A stretch of 64,000 bases of DNA from assembly GCA_963759875.1 (NCBI GenBank), contig CAVXBB010000015.1:310001-374000 (forward strand), written 5' to 3'. Shown here piece by piece: positions 18,534-27,093 of the stretch. The stretch is from JAFAGX01 sp963759875 (GTDB lineage Bacteria; Acidobacteriota; Terriglobia; Terriglobales; Acidobacteriaceae). Position 1 is the first letter of the stretch. Every line of letters begins with the position of its first letter. Both the position numbers and the translations under genes were made by a program. Below the pieces are notes generated by a model. The model had not been told where the DNA came from, searched no databases, and saw only the letters and a list, made by a program, of their open reading frames with translations.

Positions 18534-19049
18534 CTAGATTTCCGGTACCAGATTCGCTTTCTCTACGTTGCTAAGCTCGATCTCTAACTTCTGCACAGGC
18601 TCCGACTTCTTCGATCGTCTTCGTTCGTTATCGAGTTCAATAGTCAAACGACCGTTGTTGAAGTTTTCGAGACGGCCCATAAAATGACGATTCCCATTCA
18701 CAGCATCCTTCGTCGTCAGCTTTATGCGGCTGCCAACGAAACGCTGGAAATCCGCCGCACGCACTAACTTTCGATCCAGTCCCGGCGACGATACTTCGAG
18801 AACGTATGTACCGCCAGGAACCACGTCTTCCACATCAAGAATCGTGCTTACTTCGCGGCTTAAGTTCGCACAGTCTTCGTGCGTAACTCCAACCAAAGTG
18901 TTGCCAGTGCCCGCGGCTGGCTTATCTATCACGATCCGCAGCATGCGGCTCTTGCCGCCGCCGAGCATTTCGACATCCAGCACCTCCAGCCCGCTGGAGG
19001 CTGCCACACGCTCCACGATCTTGCGTACCGGGTCGAGCTCAAACACCAT
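18534..19049 (-). CDS. rimP: Ribosome maturation factor RimP
   Basis: Needed for 30S maturation. I start it at ATG 19049 (MVFELDPVRKIVERVAASSG), giving 171 residues, close to the usual length; the longer upstream extension has no family look. Recognisable segments are LEVLDVEMLGGGKSRMLRIVIDKP, a THEDCANLSREVSTILD helix and YVLEVSSPGLDRKLVRAADF(Q)RF, the RimP signature, with an SH3-like C-terminal half. First gene of the conserved rimP-nusA-infB operon. Confidence 0.93.
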   Translation of the reverse strand: MVFELDPVRKIVERVAASSGLEVLDVEMLGGGKSRMLRIVIDKPAAGTGNTLVGVTHEDCANLSREVSTILDVEDVVPGGTYVLEVSSPGLDRKLVRAADFQRFVGSRIKLTTKDAVNGNRHFMGRLENFNNGRLTIELDNERRRSKKSEPVQKLEIELSNVEKANLVPEI

Positions 19050-19268
19050 TGAAACCAGTAACTTACCGCCTGTTGAATGATTGCGGGCACCGCCTAAACT
19101 AAAAAGTGGGCTTGCGCCCACTGGTGTGCTTCGCCAACTTCAGGAAATTACACAACAGTATCCAGAAACAGAGTATACGCCGCGTATTCGCAAAAGACAA
19201 CGGTCGGAAGGCGAGTAGACGAACTGGTCCAGTCCGCGGACGAGGGGTTGTTTAATTGAAAGCAGGTG

Positions 19269-19619
19269 CCTCCGCTGCGCCGCGCTGCGGTCGGGATGAC
19301 GACCGAGTTGAGGAGGGAAATGCATAGATCCTTCCTCGGGAGTCGCGCGGGCGCGACTCCACTTCGTGAGGATGACAGCGTGGTAGTGAGCTGCGAATAG
19401 GGATGCGAGCCAGACGCGCGATTTAGTGGGCGCGAGAGATATCAGATCAGGTGCTAATAGCAGCGTGTGTGGCGCTGCACGCGAGATCCCTCGCCTCGCT
19501 GGAGAAAGCGCGAGGCTTCGGGATGACCCCCAGGATAATGCTCTCGGCAGTGGCGATGCGCGCGAGGTCCCTCGCTGGATCCTGCGTAACCGCAAGATCA
19601 AGCTTCGCTCGGGATGACA
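19269..19619. repeat. Cluster of four palindromic intergenic repeats
   Basis: Copies at about 19269-19300 (partial), 19317-19377, 19482-19527 and 19564-19619 all run in the same direction. Where complete they share a left end like GATCC(C/T)TC, a variable inverted-repeat core and a right end like CTTCG..GGATGAC. The core of the 19317 copy is GGAGTCGCG / CGCGACTCC with loop CGGG; in the 19482 copy it is GCCTCG / CGAGGC. The cores differ in sequence but keep pairing. A further full copy is at 29253-29310. Confidence 0.7.
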
Positions 19620-19654
19620 ATTTAATTCATTTGCTATGTCGCGGAAGAAAGACA

Positions 19655-19678
19655 GCGGGGTGGATTGCTCCACCCCGC
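19655..19678 (-). terminator. Hairpin downstream of the gdhA remnant
   Basis: A perfect 10-bp stem (GCGGGGTGGA / TCCACCCCGC, loop TTGC). Read on the minus strand it is followed by a T-rich stretch (TGTCTTTCTT), so it can end transcription from gdhA, whose stop lies 46 bases upstream. Confidence 0.6.
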
Positions 19679-19723
19679 ATGCTATGACGAGCATCGCGGG
19701 CGAGGGCGCCCGCGCCACGCAAA

Positions 19724-21124
19724 TTACACCAGCCCTTGGTCGAGCATGGCATTGGCTACCTTGAGGAAGCCGCCGATGTTGGCGCCGTTCACCAGATTGC
19801 CCGGCGTGCCGTATTTCTCGGCCGTCTCGAAGCAGTTCTTGTGGATGGCGATCATGATTTTGTGCAGACGGTCGTCCACTTCTTCACGCGTCCAGCTCAG
19901 GCGTGGGCTGTTCTGGGCCATTTCGAGGCCGGAGGTTGCTACTCCGCCGGCGTTCGCTGCCTTGGCCGGTCCGTAGAGAATCTTCGCATCCAGGAACAGC
20001 TTGGTTGCTTCCAGCGTGCTTGGCATGTTCGCGCCCTCGGCAACCAGTTTGCAGCCGTTCTTGATGAGATTCGCGGCATCTTTCGCTTTTGATTTCGTTC
20101 TGCGTTGCGCTCGGGAATGCGCAATCCGCCTTGATATTCCAAATCGGGTTGTGGTCCAGCTTGATGTCGGTCGGCATGAAGATCGGCCTTCTTGAACTTG
20201 TCCGCATATTCGCGAATGCGTCCGCGGCGGACGTTCTTCAGCTCCATGACCCAAGCCAGCTTTTCGCGATTGATTCCCTCGGGATCGAAGATCACGCCGT
20301 CGGAATCGGAGCACGTAATCGGCTTGGCACCAAGATGCAGCAGCTTCTCGATGGTGTACTGAGAAACATTGCCGCTGCCGGAAACCAGGCAGAGCTTGCC
20401 TTCGAGCGTGTCCTTACGGGTCTTCAGCATTTCAGCCGCGAAATAAACGCAGCCATAACCGGTAGCCTCAGGACGAATCAGCGAACCGCCCCAGCTCAGG
20501 CCTTTGCCGGTCAGCACGCCGGTGAACTCATTGCGCATGCGCTTGTATTGGCCAAAGAGGAAGCCAATTTCGCGTCCGCCCACGCCGATGTCGCCAGCGG
20601 GAACGTCAGTGTCCGGGCCAATGTGGCCGCGACAGTTCGGTCATGAAACTTTGGCAGAAGCGCATGACTTCGTTATCACTCTTGCCCTTCGGGATCGAAA
20701 TCCGATCCGCCCTTGCCGCCGCCCATGGGCAGCGTGGTAAGCGAGTTCTTGAACACTTGCTCAAATGCCAGGAATTTCAGAATTCCGAGGTTGACCGAGG
20801 GATGGAAACGCAGGCCACCTTTATATGGGCCGATGGCGCTGTTCATCTGGATGCGGAAGCCGCGGTTCACTTGGATTTCGCCGCGATCGTCAAACCAGGG
20901 CACGCGGAACATGATAACGCGCTCGGGCTCGGTGATCGCGCTCAAGAATCTTCGACTGATCGATATTCCGGATGCTTCTGCAGAACCAGCCGTAGAGAAT
21001 CGAACACTTCCTGAACTGCCTGGTGAAATTCAGGTTCTGCTGGGTTTTTGGCTTTTACAATGGTCATTACGTCTTCAATATAGTCGCCCGAAGTTTTGAC
21101 TCCGGGCGGTGTCATAACGCTCAT
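19724..21124 (-). pseudogene. gdhA: NADP-type glutamate dehydrogenase gene disrupted by six one-base insertions
   Basis: An intact product would convert 2-oxoglutarate and ammonia to glutamate. ATG 21124 has an excellent AAGGAGG. Conserved pieces appear in order but in changing frames: ITEPERVIMFRVPWFDD, NSAIGPYKGGLRFHPSVNLG, LPMGGGKGGSDFDP, GGREIGFLFGQYKRM, LVSGSGNVSQYTIEKL, KLVAEGANMPSTLEA and GPAKAANAGGVATSGLEMAQN. By comparing with the expected protein I place frame changes near 20950, 20937, 20681, 20627, 20181 and 20088. Each is one extra base, always moving the frame in the same direction. Everything else, including the catalytic PMGGGKGG lysine region, is well conserved, so the decay is recent or the insertions are sequencing errors. 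A terminator follows. Confidence 0.85.
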
Positions 21125-21388
21125 GATAGTACCCTCCTTATGTATACAAAGGCTTTCCGATGAGGCTGGCTGAAGCGCATTTTCACTGTGTCTGGCGACA
21201 CCGGTGTACAGTCCATTAGAGGCTTGCGGGGGCGATCCTCGCGGTGACCCCAATCACCCGAAATCGTGACCATCGTACGCCCAAATGTGCTGCGGGACGA
21301 ATTTTTTGTTTCAGGGGACTTGGCCCCATATGGCTGTGGTGTGCGGTAGTGAGGGTGCCCATCTTTCGCGCGGCTTCAGAAGGGTGGT

Positions 21389-22267
21389 TCAGCGAGGTTC
21401 AGGCACGAGGCCTTCTTCAGCCAAGTAGGGGGAGGCACGCTCGTTCTTAGCAGCTGGTTTCACAGCTCGGACGAAGGCGCTCATGAACTTGCCGTCTACT
21501 TGCTTGGCGAGCGCATCGACGTCGATATTCTGCCCGGATAGGAGTTCGCGCGCGTCTTCGGCGCGATAAATGCGAGTTGGCTCAATCGTAATCTGCTCAA
21601 AGCCAGCTGCGGCCAACTTCTCGCGATATTCGTTTTCGTCCAGCGCGCCGGCAACGCACCCAACCCACAAGAGCACACTTTCCCGGATCGCCGGACTGAT
21701 CTCGCCGCGTGTGACCACGTCGGATACCGCAAAACGTCCGCCCGGCTTGAGCACGCGAAACGCCTCGCGCAAAACCTGGTCCTTGTCAGCGGAAAGGTTA
21801 ATGACGCAGTTCGAAACGATCACATCCACGGAATCGTCCGGCAGGGCAATGTGTTCGATTTCGCCTTTCAGAAATTCGACATTTTCCGCACCGGCGCGGC
21901 GCTTATTTTCATTGGCCAGCGCAAGCATTTCGTCGGTCATGTCAAGGCCATAGGCTTTCCCGGTTGGGCCGACGCGTTTTGCAGAAAGCAGAACGTCGAT
22001 GCCGCCGCCGGAACCCAAGTCGAGAACCGTTTCTCCTGGATGCAATTGGGCGAGCGCAGTCGGATTACCACAGCCGAGCGATGCCAGGAGAGCCTCCTCA
22101 GGAATTTCCTGTGCCTCGGATGAGTTGTAAAGATTGGAAGTAATTGGGTCGCAACACGAGCTACCGGCGGGAGTCGCCCCGCAACAGGCGCTGCCGCCGC
22201 TCTTCACTCGCAAAGCTGCCTGTCCGTACTTTTCCTTAACGATGGTTTTGATATCAGAACTGGCCAC
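21389..22267 (-). CDS. arsM: Arsenite S-adenosylmethionine methyltransferase
   Basis: Methylates As(III) to volatile or less toxic forms using SAM. 292 residues. The SAM-binding core is TVLDLGSGGGIDVLLSA with GLDMTDEML, and VIVSNCVINLS follows. Three cysteines expected to bind As(III) are present: Cys66 (SLGCGNP), Cys154 (SNCVINLS) and Cys204 (WVGCVAG). An N-terminal region with two CC pairs (Cys28-29, Cys38-39) is also typical. Only 12 bases separate it from the upstream arsR, so the two form an arsenic-response operon. No arsenite efflux pump is visible in the window. Confidence 0.93.
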   Translation of the reverse strand: MASSDIKTIVKEKYGQAALRVKSGGSACCGATPAGSSCCDPITSNLYNSSEAQEIPEEALLASLGCGNPTALAQLHPGETVLDLGSGGGIDVLLSAKRVGPTGKAYGLDMTDEMLALANENKRRAGAENVEFLKGEIEHIALPDDSVDVIVSNCVINLSADKDQVLREAFRVLKPGGRFAVSDVVTRGEISPAIRESVLLWVGCVAGALDENEYREKLAAAGFEQITIEPTRIYRAEDARELLSGQNIDVDALAKQVDGKFMSAFVRAVKPAAKNERASPYLAEEGLVPEPR

Positions 22268-22279
22268 AATGCCTCCGAA

Positions 22280-22615
22280 CTACTTACGAATTTGAACAAT
22301 TTCTTGTGGTTTGAAAGCGCGGTTACGAGTGCAACACTCGGCATACAAAAACTGCAACAGCTCACGTAGTGCTTCGGTATTTGCGGTGTAGCGCAGGAAG
22401 GTGCTCTCGCGGCGTACGCACACCAGGTCCTCATTCCTGAGTTTGTCGAGATGATGGGAGAGCGTGGAATTGGGGATTCCGAGTTCCGCCTGAACATCGC
22501 CGACTACCAAGCCGTCCGGATGCGCGGAGAAAAGCAGCTGCATGATCCGCAATCTCGGCTCCGTGCCCATCGCCGAGAACATGTCTGCATAGCGCGCAAC
22601 ATCGTCACTCTGCAT
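22280..22615 (-). CDS. arsR: ArsR/SmtB-family repressor controlling arsM
   Basis: I start at ATG 22615 (MQSDDVARYADMFSAMG), giving 111 residues; a longer version from 22651 would run through the operator. Winged-helix pattern: EPRLRIMQLLF, LVVGDVQAELGIPNSTLSHHLDKLRNEDLV (recognition helix), then the wing RRESTFLRYTA. A CC pair near the C-terminus (AECCTRNRAF) may sense As(III) rather than the classic ELCVCDL site, which is absent. Overlaps its own operator at the start codon, implying autoregulation. Confidence 0.9.
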   Translation of the reverse strand: MQSDDVARYADMFSAMGTEPRLRIMQLLFSAHPDGLVVGDVQAELGIPNSTLSHHLDKLRNEDLVCVRRESTFLRYTANTEALRELLQFLYAECCTRNRAFKPQEIVQIRK

Positions 22616-22638
22616 ATTTCGATATTTGCAGAAATATG
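22613..22638. promoter_or_regulatory. Likely ArsR operator
   Basis: A perfect 8-bp inverted repeat, CATATTTC (22613-22620) and GAAATATG (22631-22638), with a 10-base spacer. Within it ATATTT (22622-22627) and AAATAT (22632-22637) form a second perfect dyad. It overlaps the start codon of arsR, so repressor binding would block its own transcription. Confidence 0.7.
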
Positions 22639-22746
22639 GGTGGATTGTCAAGCTGGGGTTCAGCGGCGCAAATTAGCGGACCCCCACCCTTTGGAGACGT
22701 GCCCTTGGATTACGATCAGGGCAAGCTCCGTGGGGTAGCCCTACTC

Positions 22747-24483
22747 CTACTTTTGGGGAGCGCGGTTGGCGGCTGTGGTTGTGGCTATGGCGCTCGCGCT
22801 GTCCATCCGGCTCAGATGCGGGAAGAATGGAGTAACTTCGAACGGCATCTTATCGCGAGCAGAAATGATCGTGACCGGCGCGGCCTTGACCAATTCGACT
22901 CGATCGTCCCACGGATTTACTTTCAAACGACCTCCGATCGGCAATGCCGCGATCTGATCGAGCTTGTCCGGTTTCAGTTCTGGGCCGGAGCTTGCCAACG
23001 CCGACATGCGGACGAGTTGCCCCTTGTCATTGACAAAGCTGTTGCCCAGATGTGGCGTTAATAGCGCCGAAATCTCCGGGGCGCGCGCCGAGAGTTCCTT
23101 CAAGAACAGGCTAGCGGAATCCAATTTGCTGGCGTATGGAGATTTCTTCAGCAACTCTAAAGCTTTGGCGTCGGCTGCAGCTTCTTCTTCCGGGCTGTGG
23201 CGGAATCCGAAGTTCTGATATGTCGCCTGGTCTGAGAAAAGCATGCGGTCCGTAAAGGCGAATTTGCTGCCCAGGTTGTGTCCTAAAACCATGTGTGCCA
23301 GTTCGTGCGATAGAACCATCGCCAAACAAGCTTCATCCGGGAGCACGTCGACCAGTCCCCGGCTTACGATGATGGTATTTCCGACGCTGAATGTTTCCAG
23401 CGGGGAAGTAAGCATGGTTCGGGTGCGCACCTGACCGGGAAGATCGATGTTGTTGGTGATCATTAAATTGGTGACTACCGTCAACAGAACCTTGTCGACA
23501 TCGCCAGCGGGCGCAAGCAAGCCCGCTGACTCCAGGCGCTCAATAACGTTGTCTTCTGCCTGCTGCTGCCACTCGCGTTGCGCGGCCAGTGGAGACGGAT
23601 CGGCCGCGGTCACGCTTTCGTCCTTAACCGAGTCAACTGTGATCTGGGCGAGTTCGTTCTCCTGAGATCGCTTTTTGATGTCATAGCCCCAAATCCGGGT
23701 CTGCGCTTTGAATGCCAACTTGTCTTTGGAGCCGTAGCTGAAATCGCCCTCTTCGCTGTAGATGTAGGCCGGCAGCCAGTAGCCAGGAATCATGTTCAAC
23801 CGCCAGCTGTCCATGTGGAAGAAGTAAGCGTTTTTGGGCCGAGGTGCATACGTGCCATTCAGGCGAACGATGTTGAAGTCCTGGTCTTCCACCCAGATGC
23901 GGCCAAGAAAACGGCCTTTGCCGGCATCTTTCTTGGGGGTGACGTCAAACACGAGACAGCGCACATCGCCAAGAAACTCGCGGCGGATGAACTTGAAATT
24001 GTAATGGGCGCGGTCAAACTCCTCACGGTCGGCAAAGATCATCCACGAAAATCCCATGGGGTCGTATTCCAGTTTGAACAATTTGCCGAAACCACCGAGC
24101 AAATTCTTTTCGAAGCTTTCATCTTTGGAAAGATAATCACGACGCTCGACCGTGCTGGATAGATCGAGTCGCCCCAGGAAATACCGGTCATCCTTGGGAA
24201 CTGCACCAAGCTCAGGATCTCGTTTCAGATTTTGCAAGTAGGTTTCCACCAGGGGCGTGCGCGTCCGCAGGAAACTCATCAGCACGTGCTCGCGTTGAAT
24301 CGTGCGATCGATGACCTGGTCCATGGTCATGGGCGATGAGGCAACCGGTTTGGCGGCAGATGGGGCCGCAATATCGGCGACCGGCTGAACTTTGGGCGGC
24401 GCGACTTTTGCCGGATCTTGTTGTGCCGCGGCGCTGATTGCGATCAGCGTGGCCGCGAGCATGATCAATTCCCTGGTCTTCAT
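22747..24483 (-). CDS. Secreted M48-family zinc metalloprotease
   Basis: 578 residues from ATG 24483, with signal peptide (MKTRELIMLAATLIAISAAAQ). The first half (about 50-300) is an uncharacterised domain with WRLNMIPGYWLPAYIYSEE and a beta-rich look. The second half is the peptidase: HELAH at about 393-397 (VLSHELAHMVLGHN) and a downstream Glu in the HSPEEEAAADAKAL helix as third zinc ligand. Likely periplasmic. It directly follows the TonB-type gene on the same strand (30-base gap), suggesting a two-gene unit. The fusion of a lipoprotein-carrier-like front half to an M48 domain is unusual. Confidence 0.85.
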   Translation of the reverse strand: MKTRELIMLAATLIAISAAAQQDPAKVAPPKVQPVADIAAPSAAKPVASSPMTMDQVIDRTIQREHVLMSFLRTRTPLVETYLQNLKRDPELGAVPKDDRYFLGRLDLSSTVERRDYLSKDESFEKNLLGGFGKLFKLEYDPMGFSWMIFADREEFDRAHYNFKFIRREFLGDVRCLVFDVTPKKDAGKGRFLGRIWVEDQDFNIVRLNGTYAPRPKNAYFFHMDSWRLNMIPGYWLPAYIYSEEGDFSYGSKDKLAFKAQTRIWGYDIKKRSQENELAQITVDSVKDESVTAADPSPLAAQREWQQQAEDNVIERLESAGLLAPAGDVDKVLLTVVTNLMITNNIDLPGQVRTRTMLTSPLETFSVGNTIIVSRGLVDVLPDEACLAMVLSHELAHMVLGHNLGSKFAFTDRMLFSDQATYQNFGFRHSPEEEAAADAKALELLKKSPYASKLDSASLFLKELSARAPEISALLTPHLGNSFVNDKGQLVRMSALASSGPELKPDKLDQIAALPIGGRLKVNPWDDRVELVKAAPVTIISARDKMPFEVTPFFPHLSRMDSASAIATTTAANRAPQK

Positions 24484-24512
24484 GTTTTGACTCTTTCTTT
24501 CGGGCAAAGTTC

Positions 24513-25506
24513 TCAATACGCGAGCTGAAAAATGACGTGCACGATCGAAGTCGAATCTACCGGTGACCCATTGCGCAGCGCAGGCTTGAACTGCATTTTG
24601 CTGGTAGCAGCGACAGCCGCTTCGTCAAGGCCATGGCCCAACCCTCGCACGACACGATTAACGTGCAGCTGTCCATTGGCGGCAAACATGACTTCCAACA
24701 AAACTTCTCCTTCGATTTTGAGTTGCCTGGCTTCCTCGGTGTAGACCGGATTTGGCTTAGAAGTGATTTCGACCGGGGTGGTAGGGGGACCATCATCGGT
24801 GTGCTGTTTCGTGGTATGGCCTAGTTCCTGGGCGCCAAAGCCGGCGCTTTGCACGGACCCACCATTGTTTCTACCATCGCCCACAGCTATGCCGTTGCCG
24901 AAGCCGGCGCTCGCGATTGTGCCTTGCGCACCCTTTGTTCCGCCTGTTCCATTTCCTTGTCCCGCTCCCGGCGGCAGGTCAAAAGCTCCCAGCTTCGTAA
25001 CAGGCAGGTGAGGATTTTCTTTTGGTGTACCCTTCAGGCCGTCAGGATCCCCGAATCCTCCAGTCTGCACTTTCTGCGGAGGCAGGTTCACAGTCGCCAG
25101 AGCCGAGCTGCCAAAGGACCCGGTGTAGACGACCTTTGGCACCAGCGGACGTGCCGGCTCCAACTGCGGTGGTTTCAATTCCGCTGTGATTTTCGGTGGT
25201 TCCGGTGTCTTTTTTTGCTTGTGCGATCACTTCTTTCGGCACAACCAGCCTGGGGGTTGTTATCGGAGCCGGAAGGCGCACAGGTGCGGGAACAACTTTG
25301 GACGTCTCGATTTTTACAGGTTCAGGTGCAGGTGGCGGGATCAGTTCCGTAACCTGCGTTGGCCGGAATTGCAGAGAGTCAGGAAATATCAGTCTGGCCC
25401 CTAATAGAAAGAGAATCAAAACGATCTCAATGCCGTAGCTGGCGGCAAAATTGCGCCAATTGTTCTTGCGCTCGGGCAGTAGGCCCAGAGTCAAGTTGTC
25501 TGGCAT
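24513..25506 (-). pseudogene. TonB-family energy-transducer protein, frame broken in an A7 run
   Basis: The first part (25506 downward) has a cytoplasmic start, one membrane helix (YGIEIVLILFLLGARLIF) and a Pro-rich periplasmic stretch (PPPAPEPVKIETSKVVPAPV). The second part, in another frame, has a Gly-rich linker and a typical TonB C-terminal domain (PVEITSKPNPVYTEEARQLK through VHVIFQLAY). The join lies at a run of seven A residues on the coding strand (25210-25216): one A fewer gives AKKTPEPPKITAELKPPQLE and a full-length protein of about 330 residues. Either a true mutation, polymerase slippage, or a homopolymer sequencing error. Confidence 0.8.
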
Positions 25507-25640
25507 AGATATTCCAGCTCCCGAGGGCCCGCATTCCGGGGAGGTTTATGAGCGGGTAAAACTCAAGTTACCGACACACTTCCCTGTGCGTAAACGTGCC
25601 TGCTGCCCGTGTCCTTCGGTAACCGCAGATTTCTGAATTG

Positions 25641-25664
25641 AAAAACCCGGAGGAAAACGGGTTT
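25641..25664 (-). terminator. Intrinsic terminator of the permease gene
   Basis: On the minus strand AAACCCG (overlapping the stop codon of the permease) pairs with CGGGTTT across a short T/C-rich loop and is followed directly by a T-run. On the plus strand the arms are 25643-25649 and 25658-25664. Confidence 0.65.
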
Positions 25665-27030
25665 AGGCGGTGCGTCGTCGGGCAAAGGCGTAGAAAACCG
25701 GTACTCCAGCCAGAATTACGAGGCAACCAAGGGCGGAGTTTCGGAGATTATCGGTGAAGGTGTAGTAAAGCAGCAGGGCAGAGGCGAGCACAAAGACAGT
25801 TGGCACGACAGGATATCCCCAAACGCGATAGGGACGGCGTGTCTGGGGATCGCGTTGCCGGAAAACAAAAACCGTGCTGCCGGCGATCATATAGAAGAGC
25901 CACTCGGCGAAAATCGCCAGCGAGAAAAATTGCCGAAAGCTTCCGCCCAGCAACAAAAGGATTATCGAAAGCGCGGCTTGCACAATGATTGCGACCGATG
26001 GCGTGTGGTAACGAGGATGAACTTCAGCCAAGGCGGAGAAGAAATATCGGTCGCGCGCGACGGCAAAGGGTACGCGTGCGCCGCTCATCGTGGTGCCGTT
26101 CAAAGTCACCAGCATGGACAAAGCCATTGCCGCTGAAACGATGGCCGTTCCGGCGGGACCGATAACTAAGCCGATCGCGTCCGCAGCAACACGCTGTGAA
26201 GCGGCAATCGCGTGGGCGCGAAGCACGAACTGCACGGCAGCGTTCACCAGCATGTAAAGCGCGCCCACAGTTGCCACGCCAGATATCAGCGCAATCGGAA
26301 TATTTCGCTCCGGATTTCGGATCTCTTCTGAAACCATGTTGAGATCGTTCCATCCGTCGTAGGCCCAAAGCGCGGCCACAAGAGCCGCCATGAATCCCGC
26401 AATGCCGCCCTTTGCTTCGGGATAGTTTCCGGAAAAATGACTCCAACTTCCGGCGGCGTAGCTGAATCCGATAACAACAATGGCGAGGATGATCCCAACC
26501 TTTAACAAGGTGAAGATGAGCTGGAATTCTCCTGCCTTCTTGATTCCGACGTAATTGAGAAATGAAATCAGCACTGTCGCAGCAATAGCAACAAACTGGC
26601 CGTAGGTAGTTGGCCCAATCGCGGTATGCGTGAAAAAACGGAAGATGGGAAATGTTTCCAGAATCCGTACCAGGCCGGTGGTGATGGTTGCGATTGAGGC
26701 AGGTTTGGCGATCACGAACCATGTCCAGCCGTATAGAAAGCCAGCGAGCGGACCATATGCATCGCGAACGTAAACGTATTCGCCGCCGGCCTGGGGCTTC
26801 ATGGCGCCGAGTTCTGCGTAGGTCAGTGCTCCGAAGAAGGAAAGCAAGCCTCCGACCAGCCAAACCAGGTACACCAACTTCGCCGAGCCGACCGCCTGCA
26901 TCATTTCGGCGGGAACAAGAAAAATTCCGCTGCCGATAATGGTTCCGACAACGACCGCGCAGGCCTCGCTGACGCCGAGTTCCCGAAGCAGATGCGCGCG
27001 AGGCTCCGTCACGGGAGCAGCCGTCTCCAT
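25663..27030 (-). CDS. APC-superfamily amino acid permease
   Basis: 455 residues with about 12 hydrophobic helices. The first helix contains the APC motif VGTIIGSGIFLVPAE, the unwound substrate-binding region in LeuT-fold transporters. A conserved ALTYAELGAMKPQAGGEYVYVRDAYGPLAGFLYGW block follows. Closest in look to LAT/YfnA-like amino acid/polyamine transporters; specific substrate unknown. It begins 63 bases after an aminotransferase gene, so the two are probably co-expressed. A terminator overlaps its stop. Confidence 0.88.
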   Translation of the reverse strand: METAAPVTEPRAHLLRELGVSEACAVVVGTIIGSGIFLVPAEMMQAVGSAKLVYLVWLVGGLLSFFGALTYAELGAMKPQAGGEYVYVRDAYGPLAGFLYGWTWFVIAKPASIATITTGLVRILETFPIFRFFTHTAIGPTTYGQFVAIAATVLISFLNYVGIKKAGEFQLIFTLLKVGIILAIVVIGFSYAAGSWSHFSGNYPEAKGGIAGFMAALVAALWAYDGWNDLNMVSEEIRNPERNIPIALISGVATVGALYMLVNAAVQFVLRAHAIAASQRVAADAIGLVIGPAGTAIVSAAMALSMLVTLNGTTMSGARVPFAVARDRYFFSALAEVHPRYHTPSVAIIVQAALSIILLLLGGSFRQFFSLAIFAEWLFYMIAGSTVFVFRQRDPQTRRPYRVWGYPVVPTVFVLASALLLYYTFTDNLRNSALGCLVILAGVPVFYAFARRRTA

Positions 27031-27093
27031 AAAGATGAAAGAGTATAAGCGAAAAACCGCGGAGGTAAGAGCCAGGGCCGGTCGAAAAACGGG

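Larger units (their letters stand above)
19122..19723. other. Gene-free region filled with palindromic repeats
   Basis: About 600 bases between rimP and the gdhA remnant. Open frames here run through repeats and look non-coding. It contains at least four palindromic repeat copies ending in GGATGAC (listed as a repeat cluster), a terminator-like hairpin at 19655-19678 and a further perfect 7-bp hairpin (GCGGGCG / CGCCCGC, 19696-19713). The rimP operon promoter should lie near 19050-19150, but I cannot define it. Confidence 0.6.

Noticed and set aside
19140..19718. Minus-strand 192-residue open frame
   Set aside because: It runs through the palindromic repeats and has repeat-driven composition (RPTHLLLAP-like stretches); no protein family look.
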